A stretch of 64,000 nt of DNA from the NCBI GenBank assembly GCA_037414955.1, contig JBBEWH010000074.1, positions 11,863 to 75,862 on the forward strand. The letters are read 5' to 3'. The first letter of the stretch is position 1; each line of letters begins with the position of its first letter. The notes beneath the pieces were generated by a model, which worked only from the letters and a program-made list of their open reading frames with translations, did not search any database and was not told the origin of the DNA. Shown here piece by piece: positions 1-7,709 of the stretch. The stretch is from Phytohabitans sp037414955. Its GTDB lineage: Bacteria; Actinomycetota; Actinomycetes; Mycobacteriales; Micromonosporaceae. Made by a program: the position numbers and the translations under genes.

Positions 1-2276
1 GGCACGTCGGCGCGCCGGTACGCCCCGCTGAGGGCCTCGCCGTCCGAGGTGAGCACCCGGGGTGGGGTGAGCGCCTGGTACGACCTGAACGCGTCCTTGC
101 GCCGGTCGATGAGCTGGTCATCCACGCGGTTCGTGCGCACGACGTCGTGGAGCTCCTGGAACGTGAGGTAGAAGATGTCCTCCTCGTCACGAAGCACGTG
201 GGCCCGCACGAGGCGCTCGGCCTCTTCCAACAGGGCCTGCTTGTACACGAAGTAGCGGCTGACCATGCCGTACTTCGGGTACTCCCGGTACCCGATGAAG
301 GTACGCACCCGGTCGATCATCCGCTTGGCCTCTTCGGACTTCCGCTCCCCGTCCGGCAGCGCGCGCAAGCGCTCCAGCAGCTCCTGCTCCTTCGCCCACG
401 CCTCCTGCCGCCCTTGCTCGAAGCGCCGTGCGGCGGCGCCCGGCTCGAAGTTCTTGATGTTGCCGAGGATCACGGGCACGAGCGTGGCGGGGCGCTCGCT
501 CCAACGCGGCCGCGTGATGTCGATCTCGCCGACGCACCGCATGCCGTACTTTTCGAGCCACGCCTCGATGGCGTCGCGCGCCTCCCGCCCGCCCGCGAGC
601 GTGGCCAGCTCGTCCAGGAAATCCTCGTCCGCGACGTGCTGCAGAAACGCCACCACGTCCGGATGGGGGCGGATCACGTCAGCGACGTCCAAGAGCGCCA
701 GTCCCATCTCCGACGTGACGTTATGGGGCACGGACTGGGTGAGCGTGTCCGCCGCGTTCTTCTCGCCCAGCCACGCGTGCAGCTGATCGTTGAGCCACCA
801 CGCGGCCTCCATCGCCGACATGAACACCTGATGGCTCTGCCGATCGAACAGGATCCGCCGCAGCTCCTGGAGGTCCGCCTGGATGAAGTCGAGCAGCGCC
901 ACTCCGGACTTCGTCCGGATGTCGCGTGCCGAGGCGGCGATGGATGCCTGGCTGCGCGCGATCAGCTCGGTGACGATGGCCGGATCGGTCTCGATCGGAG
1001 CCGGCGAGCCGCCCGCGAGTGGCCCGGGGGGATCCTCGTCAGGCAGCGTCCGGATGAAGCCGTCGCGCTCCAGGATGGTCCGCAGCGCGTCCCCGGTCAG
1101 CGGATCCGATCTCCCCACGAGCTCCAGGAGGCCGTCGCGGCTCGCCGGCGAGGCCAGTCTTTGGGTCACGTCGACGAACAGGCGGCCGCCGGCCTCGGCC
1201 ATGGGCGCGGGGGTGGTCATCTGCCAGAAGGACAGCCCGAGGGGCTTCATGGCGTCGGTCATCATCTGCTGATGACCGACGGAGAGGTAGACGTGGTTCT
1301 TCCGGTCGCCGGACTCGGGGATGGGGAACAGCGTGGTGATCGGCCGGCTCTGGACGATCTGGAAGCCGTCGTCGACCAGGCACCATTCGATGTCCTGGGG
1401 GCGGCCGAAGTGCGCTTCGATCCGCCGCCCGAGCCGCACGAGCCGCAGGACCTGCGCATCGGTCAGCGCCGGCTGCTCCTGCCGTTGCGGGTCGATCGGC
1501 AGCGTCCGCGTCCCGCCAGCGGGCAGGGCGTGGATGGCGAGTTGCTTGGCGGCGACCGACTTGGCGACGACTTCGCCGTCTCGCACCGTGAAGACGTCCG
1601 GGTTCACCAGGCCGGAGACCAAGGCCTCGCCGAGGCCGAAGCTGGCGTCCACGGTGGCGACCTTCCGGTTGCCCGTGACCGGGTCGGCCGTGAACAGGAT
1701 GCCGGCCGCCTGCGGGAAGACCATCCGCTGCACGACCACGGCCATGTGGACCGTACGGTGGTCGATGCCGTTGCGCTGGCGGTAGGTCACGGCCCGCTCG
1801 GTGAACAGCGACGCCCAGCACCGGCTGACGTGCTGGAGGATCGCGGCCGGGCCCACGACGTTCAGGTACGTGTCCTGCTGGCCGGCGAAGGACGCCGTCG
1901 GCAGGTCCTCCGCCGTCGCGCTGGATCGGACCGCGTAGGCCGCGTGCTCGCCGAGCCGTGCGAGCGCGCCGGTGACCGCCGCTGTCAGATCGTGGGGGAT
2001 GGCGATCCCTTCGAGCGCCTGGCGGATCTCCGCGCTGAGCGCGCGGATCGCCTCGCGGTCATCCGGGTTCAGGCGCGACAGCCGATCCAGCTGGCCGTCG
2101 ATCGACGGCGCTTCCGCCATGATCCGCCGGAAGGCGTCCGTCGTCACGCAAAAGCCAGCCGGCACCCGGATGCCGTCGATCCGCGACAAATCCCCCAGGT
2201 GCGCGCCCTTGCCGCCCACGACCGCGACCTGCGTCTCGCCAACCTCTTGAAGATCCAACACGTACTGCTCAATCAC
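1..2276 (-). CDS. rph: Rifamycin phosphotransferase (rifampin, water dikinase), 5' part; 3' end beyond window
   Basis: The visible 758 residues read as the PEP-synthase-like enzyme that converts rifampicin, ATP and water to 21-phosphorifampicin, AMP and phosphate in the cytoplasm, giving rifamycin resistance. The N-terminal ATP-binding domain (about 1-315) carries VGGKGAHLGDL near residue 20, AVRSSATAEDLPTASFAGQ near 116 and QSRPITTLFPIP near 308. The large rifamycin-binding domain follows (about 320-750), and the window cuts at the linker, so the C-terminal swivelling domain with the catalytic histidine is not seen. Start is GTG at 2276 with GGAGG 8-9 bases upstream. Long open frames on the opposite strand here are codon-bias shadows. 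Family assignment is strong; closest alternative is ordinary phosphoenolpyruvate synthase, which the whole-length pattern and the upstream element argue against. Confidence 0.9.
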   Translation of the reverse strand, partial: MIEQYVLDLQEVGETQVAVVGGKGAHLGDLSRIDGIRVPAGFCVTTDAFRRIMAEAPSIDGQLDRLSRLNPDDREAIRALSAEIRQALEGIAIPHDLTAAVTGALARLGEHAAYAVRSSATAEDLPTASFAGQQDTYLNVVGPAAILQHVSRCWASLFTERAVTYRQRNGIDHRTVHMAVVVQRMVFPQAAGILFTADPVTGNRKVATVDASFGLGEALVSGLVNPDVFTVRDGEVVAKSVAAKQLAIHALPAGGTRTLPIDPQRQEQPALTDAQVLRLVRLGRRIEAHFGRPQDIEWCLVDDGFQIVQSRPITTLFPIPESGDRKNHVYLSVGHQQMMTDAMKPLGLSFWQMTTPAPMAEAGGRLFVDVTQRLASPASRDGLLELVGRSDPLTGDALRTILERDGFIRTLPDEDPPGPLAGGSPAPIETDPAIVTELIARSQASIAASARDIRTKSGVALLDFIQADLQELRRILFDRQSHQVFMSAMEAAWWLNDQLHAWLGEKNAADTLTQSVPHNVTSEMGLALLDVADVIRPHPDVVAFLQHVADEDFLDELATLAGGREARDAIEAWLEKYGMRCVGEIDITRPRWSERPATLVPVILGNIKNFEPGAAARRFEQGRQEAWAKEQELLERLRALPDGERKSEEAKRMIDRVRTFIGYREYPKYGMVSRYFVYKQALLEEAERLVRAHVLRDEEDIFYLTFQELHDVVRTNRVDDQLIDRRKDAFRSYQALTPPRVLTSDGEALSGAYRRADV

Positions 2277-2391
2277 TGCGAAACCTCCGAGGCGGCCACC
2301 GCGGCCCTCATACATCGACAACAACGCACACCGGCCGCGCCCCCCGTATCCGCAGGTTGTGGCCTCGGCCGACGATTCTGCGGTACGACCC

Positions 2392-2410
2392 GGGCCTTGC
2401 CGCAAGCCCC
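2392..2410 (-). promoter_or_regulatory. Rifamycin-associated element (RAE) upstream of rph
   Basis: On the coding strand of rph this reads GGGGCTTGCGGCAAGGCCC, a 19-bp near-perfect inverted repeat with arms GGGGCTTGC and GCAAGGCCC, about 115 bp upstream of the GTG start. It agrees with the consensus I recall for the rifamycin-associated element of actinomycetes, which directs rifamycin-inducible expression of rifamycin-inactivating genes. A possible -10 box, TATAAC (2418-2423, minus strand), lies just upstream, so the element would overlap the start of transcription. Confidence 0.85.
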
Positions 2411-2538
2411 CGGGTGCGTTATAGGTTTAAGAAGGGTAAGGAGAAGTCTGCCCTTCGCGCCCGCGGGAGCGACGGCTCCGCCGCTCTGCACCACCGCCTG
2501 GGCTTCGTCCTCGTGGGCCGGCTCACCGCCCACCGAAC

Positions 2539-2979
2539 CTAGCCGGCTGGCGACGGCGCGGTGCGGGTGTCGACCGGAGTGCCGAGCTCGACCGTCCGCG
2601 AAACGGTGCAGAGCCGATCGTGCGACATCCGCACCGCCCGCGGCAGCGCCTCCCGGGCCGCGTCGCCGGCGGCGCCCTCCGGAAACGCGACGCGCAGCTC
2701 GATGGCCAGATTGACCAACCGGTTGCCGCCGGTCTCGTCCCGGATCTTGTCGCCGGTGACGTGGACGGCGAAGCTGTCCGGCTCCGCGCGCTTGCTGGTG
2801 ATGTAGTCCACGTCGGCGCCCGTGCAGCCGCCGAGCGCGGCGAGCAGCAGCTCTACCGGGGTGAATTCGGTGCCGTCCCCGGTGCCGATGCTGATCGTGC
2901 CGCCGCGCGCGTTGCGCACCTCGTACTGGCCAAGGCTCGTGCGCCGCAGGGTCACGGAGCGCAGGGTGTCGTCCGCCAT
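2539..2979 (-). CDS. OsmC family peroxiredoxin-like protein
   Basis: A 146-residue OsmC/Ohr-type protein, a family of cytoplasmic thiol peroxidases acting on organic hydroperoxides. The two family cysteines are both present: C52 in LLAALGGCTG and C124 in SHDRLCTVSRT. The alpha/beta OsmC fold spans nearly the whole chain. I chose the ATG at 2979 (MADDTLRSV) rather than an upstream start at 3096, because the 39 extra residues look unlike the family and the homology begins with MADD. Expressed alone, divergent from the neighbouring ASCH gene. Exact substrate (organic peroxide or other) cannot be told from sequence. Confidence 0.85.
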   Translation of the reverse strand: MADDTLRSVTLRRTSLGQYEVRNARGGTISIGTGDGTEFTPVELLLAALGGCTGADVDYITSKRAEPDSFAVHVTGDKIRDETGGNRLVNLAIELRVAFPEGAAGDAAREALPRAVRMSHDRLCTVSRTVELGTPVDTRTAPSPAG

Positions 2980-3167
2980 ACCGGCGAACCTATCCCACCA
3001 TGATCGGGGCACCCACGGATACCTAAGCTCCCGAGCGTGATCATGTTTTCGAGTGACCAGTCCACCGCTCAGGCCGCGCTGATCGAGGCCGCCCAAAGAG
3101 CCAACAGCTCCAGCATCTGCGGTTTCGTGCCACGCACCTGCCCGCCGTCCGCGAGGGGAGCAAGCGG

Positions 3168-3416
3168 ATGACGATACGGTTCAGGGATCCGGTACAGGTC
3201 GGACCGGCGCTGCTGATCTTCGACGACGAGGTGTCCATGCCGGGACGCGTCACGTCCACAATGGCCAAGCCGGTCGACGGCATCACCGACGACGAGGCTC
3301 GAGAGGACGGCTTCGCCAGCGCCGCCGATGTCCTGCCTGGCTTGCGTGACTACTACCCGCAGCTGCGACCGAGTGACGAGATCGTGATCGTCCGCTTCGA
3401 GGTGGACGGCGCCTGA
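3168..3416 (+). CDS. ASCH/PUA-like domain protein, start uncertain or frameshifted
   Basis: The 82-residue frame from ATG 3168 ends with features of the ASCH domain, a PUA-like RNA- or nucleotide-binding fold: VGPALLIFDDE, ITDDEAREDGF, and Y...IVIVRFEVDG at the C-terminus. The same frame continues upstream without a stop as LRFRATHLPAVREGSKR, which fits the expected first strand and helix of ASCH, so the real protein is longer. However, between the in-frame TGA at 3054 and ATG 3168 there is no ATG, GTG or TTG; only a CTG at 3117. A separate frame starting ATG 3043 (MFSSDQSTAQ...) runs to a TGA at 3169-3171 that overlaps ATG 3168. Either a frameshift (real, programmed or sequencing) joins the two, or translation is coupled. 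Role unknown. Confidence 0.6.
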   Translation: MTIRFRDPVQVGPALLIFDDEVSMPGRVTSTMAKPVDGITDDEAREDGFASAADVLPGLRDYYPQLRPSDEIVIVRFEVDGA

Positions 3417-3420
3417 GTCA

Positions 3421-3443
3421 GGCCGAACTCGCTGAGTTCGGCC
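3421..3443. terminator. Bidirectional hairpin between convergent genes
   Basis: Perfect 10-bp inverted repeat GGCCGAACTC / GAGTTCGGCC with a 3-base loop, lying 4 bp past the ASCH stop and 29 bp past the stop of the amphi-Trp gene on the other strand. There is no T-tract, which is usual for actinomycete hairpin terminators. Confidence 0.75.
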
Positions 3444-3472
3444 CGACTCGCGGTCAGCCGCAGAGCCCCGGT

Positions 3473-3733
3473 CTAGACGACCGCGGCCTCCTCCTCGTCG
3501 TCGGCGTCGTCCTCCTCGAGCTTCCAGCTGAGCTGGAACTCGATCTCCTCCTCGCCATCGCCGCGCTCGTGCTCGATGGAAAACTGGGCACGGGCGGGAA
3601 CGCGGATCCGTTCACCCGCTATCTGGATCCGGAACGTGGTCTCGGACTCCAGGGCGTCCGCGAGACGTCGCAGCTTCGCGACGACATCCTCAGTGGAGTA
3701 GAAACGCTCGACGTCCCGAGTTTCCCCCGCCAT
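3473..3733 (-). CDS. Amphi-Trp domain protein
   Basis: A small acidic 86-residue protein matching the amphi-Trp domain throughout: VERFYSTEDVVAKLRRLADALE, then IQIAGERIRVPA, then EEEIEFQLSWKLEED with a run of acids at the C-terminus. The family occurs in archaea and bacteria and has no settled function; no catalytic residues are evident. I chose ATG 3733 (MAGETRDVE) because GGGAGA lies 5-6 bases before it; an ATG at 3748 would add five residues with a poorer ribosome site. It stands alone, convergent with the ASCH gene. Confidence 0.75.
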   Translation of the reverse strand: MAGETRDVERFYSTEDVVAKLRRLADALESETTFRIQIAGERIRVPARAQFSIEHERGDGEEEIEFQLSWKLEEDDADDEEEAAVV

Positions 3734-3839
3734 CTGCTCTCCCAACATCTATCCACAGTGATACAGCGCGGCGATCTTATCGGGCGGCCGCGGCGTTGCG
3801 CGACCCGGCGTGGCGGGCCGGTCATCTCTGAGATGGACC

Positions 3840-5063
3840 CTAGCCGAGGATGAGGCGCCTTGCCTCCTGCATCAGCTCCTGTTGGACGGGCGGGTTGGTG
3901 TTGAAGTCGCCATAGTTGCCGAGGATGACCACGACCCAGCCGGAGTCGAGGTAGATGTCGATCGCGGTCGCCGCGCCCGGTGACCCGCCGCCGTGCCCGA
4001 TGATCCGCTGTCCACTGTCGATCGACGCGATCGGCCCATACGCCTGGAACGGCGTGCTGGCGCCGGCCGGGGCCGCCGGATTCCGGCGGATCGGATGCGG
4101 AAACTTACCGGTCACCGCGAGAGTGGTGTAAGCGGGGTTGAGCAGCCGATTGCCCGCCAACGACCGCGCGAACCGCGCCATGTCGGAGGCGCTCGCGAAC
4201 GCGTCACCGGCCGGCTCGCCGATGAACGCCGCCCAGAACAGGTCCGGACGTTCGAGGGTGTCGACTCGCTCCCCCGTGGGCATCAGCGCGTAGGGGCGGG
4301 CGATGCGGTCGTCGGTGCGCCGCTGCGGGAGCGTGTAGTAGTCGGTGCGCGTCATACCCGCGGCGGCGAAGACGTGCTCGCGCACATAGTCGTAGAAGGA
4401 CTGGCCGGACACCGCCTGCACGATCGCGCCCAGCGTGACGAACCCCGAGTTGCTGTAATTGAACCGCGTGCCGGGTGTGAACAGCAGGTCCGTCTCGCGG
4501 ACCACCCCCATGATGCCGTCCAGCATCGCGGCACCGCTGGTCCACGACGCCACGTTCGCCCGGAACTCCTCCGAGTCGTGGAAGTTACCCATGCCCGACG
4601 TGTGCGTGAGCAGATGGTGCACCGTGACCGAGTCGGCGATGGCGGAGGGCAGGCCGTCCAGGTAGGCGCCAATCTTCTGTCCGAAGTCGACCTGGCCGCG
4701 CTCGGCGAGCTGGACGACCGCGACGGCGGTGAAGAGCTTCGCCACGGACGCGAGCGCGAAAGCGGTGTCGGGCCCGTTGGGCACCGACGTGCGCGCGTTG
4801 GCCATGCCGTACGACCGCGCGAGCACCGTCTTCCCCTGGTGCGACAGCAGGGCGGACCCCGACAGCTTGCCCTCGGCGGCGAGCCGCCCCAGCCGCTGGT
4901 CGAACGCGCCACCGGGCCGCAGGTCCCGCGGTACGCGATCACGGCTCGCGCCGACCGACTGCGCCCGCGCGGGCGGCGCGCCCGCGAGCGCACCGCTGGC
5001 CACCACGGGCGCGACGCCGAGCATACCGAGCGCGGACCGGCGAGAAAGTTGAGATTTCGTCAT
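3840..5063 (-). CDS. Tat-exported serine hydrolase, class C beta-lactamase-like
   Basis: A 407-residue penicillin-binding-protein/beta-lactamase superfamily enzyme. The N-terminus has a twin-arginine signal (SRRSALGMLG, residues 7-16, cleavage probably after ARA near 34), so it is exported folded. The three active-site motifs are present: S106-V-A-K109 (nucleophile and base), Y203-S-N205, and H357-G-G-G. Such proteins are D-alanyl-D-alanine peptidases, esterases or beta-lactamase-like hydrolases; sequence alone does not separate them. ATG 5063 begins the signal peptide; a longer frame to 5390 is non-coding in character. Its promoter region contains two TTCGCGA octamers 17 bp apart (5089 and 5106), possible operator half-sites. 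A single-gene unit, divergent from the GH43-like gene. Confidence 0.85.
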   Translation of the reverse strand: MTKSQLSRRSALGMLGVAPVVASGALAGAPPARAQSVGASRDRVPRDLRPGGAFDQRLGRLAAEGKLSGSALLSHQGKTVLARSYGMANARTSVPNGPDTAFALASVAKLFTAVAVVQLAERGQVDFGQKIGAYLDGLPSAIADSVTVHHLLTHTSGMGNFHDSEEFRANVASWTSGAAMLDGIMGVVRETDLLFTPGTRFNYSNSGFVTLGAIVQAVSGQSFYDYVREHVFAAAGMTRTDYYTLPQRRTDDRIARPYALMPTGERVDTLERPDLFWAAFIGEPAGDAFASASDMARFARSLAGNRLLNPAYTTLAVTGKFPHPIRRNPAAPAGASTPFQAYGPIASIDSGQRIIGHGGGSPGAATAIDIYLDSGWVVVILGNYGDFNTNPPVQQELMQEARRLILG

Positions 5064-5299
5064 GACGTGATGCAACACCCTCGCCTGTTTCGCGAGCGTT
5101 ATCAGTTCGCGAATCTCAACGGAGCGTGCTGGCTCGGTGTTAATCTTCAAGCGTCCCGCAGCCCTGCCCCGTAGGACCGCGCCCCTTCCCGAGCGTCCGC
5201 ACCGGCGCGTGAAGCAGTCGTGAAACCGAAATGAAGCGTCGGCATTGGACCATCGGTAAATAACAGGGGGTCGCCCCGGTCGACCACGGGGAGGATGCG
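5064..5299. promoter_or_regulatory. Divergent promoter region, serine hydrolase / GH43
   Basis: No gene fits here. On the minus side are two TTCGCGA sites (5089-5095 and 5106-5112). On the plus side a TTGGAC hexamer and the AT-rich TAAATAA sequence near 5250-5267 may form the promoter of the downstream glycosidase. These readings are by eye only. Confidence 0.35.
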
Positions 5300-6868
5300 T
5301 TGTCCGGTACCACCTTGCTGATCGCAGTACTAGCGGCGGTACTCGCCACGCCAGCGCCCGCGGCGGCAGCGGCGGCGCCCACGGCGCCATACCAGACCGT
5401 CATCACCAACGCCACCAGCGCCGGGAAGCCGGTGATCCGGTTCGACACCGCGGGTAACGCGGTGGACGCCCACGACGGAGACCTCGCGGTCTTCGAGGGG
5501 GTCTACTACCTGTACGGCACGAGCTACGACTGCGGATACCACCTGCGGGGCGCCGGCACGCCGTTCTGCGGGTTCAAGGTGTACAGCTCCCCCGACCTCG
5601 TGCACTGGACCGATCGGGGCTACCTGTTCGACGCGCGGACGCCACCGTGGCAGGCGCGGTGCGCGCCGCCGCGGTACGGCTGCTACCGGCCGCACGTGGT
5701 CTACAACGCCACGACCGAACGCTACGTGCTGTGGATCAACGGGTACGACACCCCGAGCGGCTACCACGTGTTCACCGCCACCACGCCGGTCGGCCCGTTC
5801 GTCGAAGGCGAGCCGCCGAAGCTGGCCCGGCAAGGATCGGCCCCCGAGTTCAACAACGGCGACATGGACCTGTTCGTGGGCGACGACGGCACCGCCTACC
5901 TCGCCTACAGCGACATCGCCCGGGGGCACGCGCAGGTCGTGGAACAGCTGGACACCACCTACACCACCGGCACCGGCCAGGTGGTCGAGGTGGGCGTGTC
6001 CGGTGTGGAGGCACCGGCACTGTTCCGCCGCGGCAGCACGTATTATCACCTGCACGGGTCCACCTGCGCGTACTGTTCCTCGGACACCCGGTACAAGGTG
6101 GCCCGTAGCCCGCTCGGCCCCTGGTCGGCCCCGGCCCTCGGCGGGATTCCCAGCGCCTCGTCGTGCGGTGGCCAGCCGGCCTTCGTGGCCACCATCCCCA
6201 CGACGGCCGGCACCACGTATCTGTACGGCGTCGACCTATGGGACAACGGGGCGCGCAACCAGGCCGTGGCGGATTACTTCTGGACGCCGCTGGCGTTCAC
6301 GCGTGCGGGGACTATCGAGCCGCTCGCCTGCCCGGCGTCCGTGAACCTGCACCTCCTCGTCGGCGCACCGGGCGCCCAGGATCCGGTGCCCGACCTCGAC
6401 CAGCACGCCGGTGTCGCCGGCTTCCGCCACTGGTGCGACATCGCGTCCGGCTGGAGCCGGCTGCAGAGCTTCACGCCCTCGCGCAGTGGTGTCCTTAGTG
6501 GAGCGTCGATCACCGCGTACCAGCGCGGGGCGACGGCCGATCTCGTCGTCGACCTCGTCGCGGTCGACGCCCAGCTGCGGCCCACGCGCACTCTACACAG
6601 GACAGTGGTGCCCCGGGACACGATCGGCTGGTCCGCCCGCCAGATCCAGGTAGGCCCGAACGTCGCCGTCACCGCTGGCGAGCGGTACGCCCTGGTCGCT
6701 GGATCCGCCACGACGGCCGGCTGCTACGGCATCGCCTTCAGCGACCAGGCGCCGTACCCGGGCGGTGGCAGCGCCTACCAGGACGGCGCGGCCGGCGCCT
6801 GGACCGCGGAGCCCGGCCGCACCCTGAAGTTCCACACGACGGTGACCGCCCCGCCCGCGCCACACTGA
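5300..6868 (+). CDS. Secreted GH43-like glycoside hydrolase with C-terminal accessory domain
   Basis: A 522-residue secreted enzyme. Residues 1-26 form a Sec signal peptide rich in alanine. Residues 45-350 resemble the five-bladed beta-propeller of GH43 and related arabinanase/xylosidase families: AHDGDLAVFEGVYYLYGTS (general-base Asp), NNGDMDLFVGDDGTAYLAYSD (second Asp) and GVEAPALFRRGSTYYHLHG (acid Glu). Residues 370-522 make a beta-sandwich-like accessory domain, probably carbohydrate-binding. Many cysteines suggest disulfides, as expected outside the cell. Start is TTG at 5300, preceded by GGGGAGG; the frame has no better start. Substrate is not certain (arabino- or xylo-oligosaccharides likely). 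Monocistronic, convergent with the epimerase gene. Confidence 0.75.
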   Translation: MSGTTLLIAVLAAVLATPAPAAAAAAPTAPYQTVITNATSAGKPVIRFDTAGNAVDAHDGDLAVFEGVYYLYGTSYDCGYHLRGAGTPFCGFKVYSSPDLVHWTDRGYLFDARTPPWQARCAPPRYGCYRPHVVYNATTERYVLWINGYDTPSGYHVFTATTPVGPFVEGEPPKLARQGSAPEFNNGDMDLFVGDDGTAYLAYSDIARGHAQVVEQLDTTYTTGTGQVVEVGVSGVEAPALFRRGSTYYHLHGSTCAYCSSDTRYKVARSPLGPWSAPALGGIPSASSCGGQPAFVATIPTTAGTTYLYGVDLWDNGARNQAVADYFWTPLAFTRAGTIEPLACPASVNLHLLVGAPGAQDPVPDLDQHAGVAGFRHWCDIASGWSRLQSFTPSRSGVLSGASITAYQRGATADLVVDLVAVDAQLRPTRTLHRTVVPRDTIGWSARQIQVGPNVAVTAGERYALVAGSATTAGCYGIAFSDQAPYPGGGSAYQDGAAGAWTAEPGRTLKFHTTVTAPPAPH

Positions 6869-6890
6869 CGTCACAGACCGTGGCGGCCGC

Positions 6891-7709
6891 TCACGCCGTT
6901 CGCCCCGCCAGGTGGGTCAGGGTGGCGACGATGGACGTATGGCGCGGGTGCCAGCCCAGCCGCGCCTGGGTCTTCGCCGACGAGACGTCCTGGCTCCGCG
7001 TGAACAGGTCGGCGAGCGGGCCCAGCTCCTTCGTGGCCTCCTCCAGCGGCCAGGAGGCCGCCGCGCCGCCGCCGATCGTCGCGGCCACCTCGTCGAGGCG
7101 GGCGGTCTCACTGATACCGTGCCAAATCGTGCCGGCCGGCGCGCGTTCGGCGACCGCGACGTACAAGGCGGCGAGGTCGTCGCCGTGTACGACCGGCCAG
7201 CGGACGCCGCGCGGTCCGATGTAGACACCTCTGCCCCGTTCGGTCGCCTTGGCAGCGAGGAGGGCGGGGATCGGGGCGTCGGGAGTGCCGTACACCATGC
7301 CGGGGCGGATCACCCGGCCGCCCGCGGCGAGCACCCGCCGCTCGATCTCCGGGCGGGCCGCGGCGAGCGGATGCGGGTCCGGCGGAGTGTCCTCATCAGA
7401 CTGTCCACTCCCGAGCACGGCCGCGCCGGTGGTGTAGAGGAGCGGGCTGCCGCTGGCGATCAGCGCGCCGGCGCCGGGCAGGTCCGCGTCGCCCAGCGGG
7501 GCAGCGGCGTGCACGACCAGGTCGAAGCCGGACGCGGCCGCGGTCAGCGAGGGCGGGTCGAGTAGGTCGCCCGCCACGGTGCCGTAGCCGGTCGGGATCG
7601 GGCGCCCGCCGGGGCGGCGCAGGGCGGCGATGTCGTGGCCGGCCGCAGCGAGGGCCGCGGCCGCGCGGGAGCCGATGTAGCCGGTGGCGCCGATGACGAG
7701 GGTCTTCAT
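6891..7709 (-). CDS. NAD-dependent epimerase/dehydratase family protein
   Basis: A 272-residue extended-SDR-like protein. The Rossmann motif IGATGYIGS is at residues 6-14; downstream are DLVVHAAAP and RPGMVYG, typical of atypical SDR epimerases that have lost or moved the usual YxxxK. The product is an NAD(P)-linked sugar or small-molecule oxidoreductase of unknown substrate. Its ATG overlaps the stop of the upstream Gfo/Idh gene by four bases (ATGA), so the two are translationally coupled and probably act in one pathway, controlled by the divergent TetR. Confidence 0.8.
   Translation of the reverse strand: MKTLVIGATGYIGSRAAAALAAAGHDIAALRRPGGRPIPTGYGTVAGDLLDPPSLTAAASGFDLVVHAAAPLGDADLPGAGALIASGSPLLYTTGAAVLGSGQSDEDTPPDPHPLAAARPEIERRVLAAGGRVIRPGMVYGTPDAPIPALLAAKATERGRGVYIGPRGVRWPVVHGDDLAALYVAVAERAPAGTIWHGISETARLDEVAATIGGGAAASWPLEEATKELGPLADLFTRSQDVSSAKTQARLGWHPRHTSIVATLTHLAGRTA

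Noticed and set aside
147..2714. 855-residue open frame on the plus strand opposite rph
   Set aside because: It mirrors the antisense of a recognisable PEP-synthase-like gene; composition is Arg/Gly/Pro/His-rich without domains, as usual for high-GC shadows.
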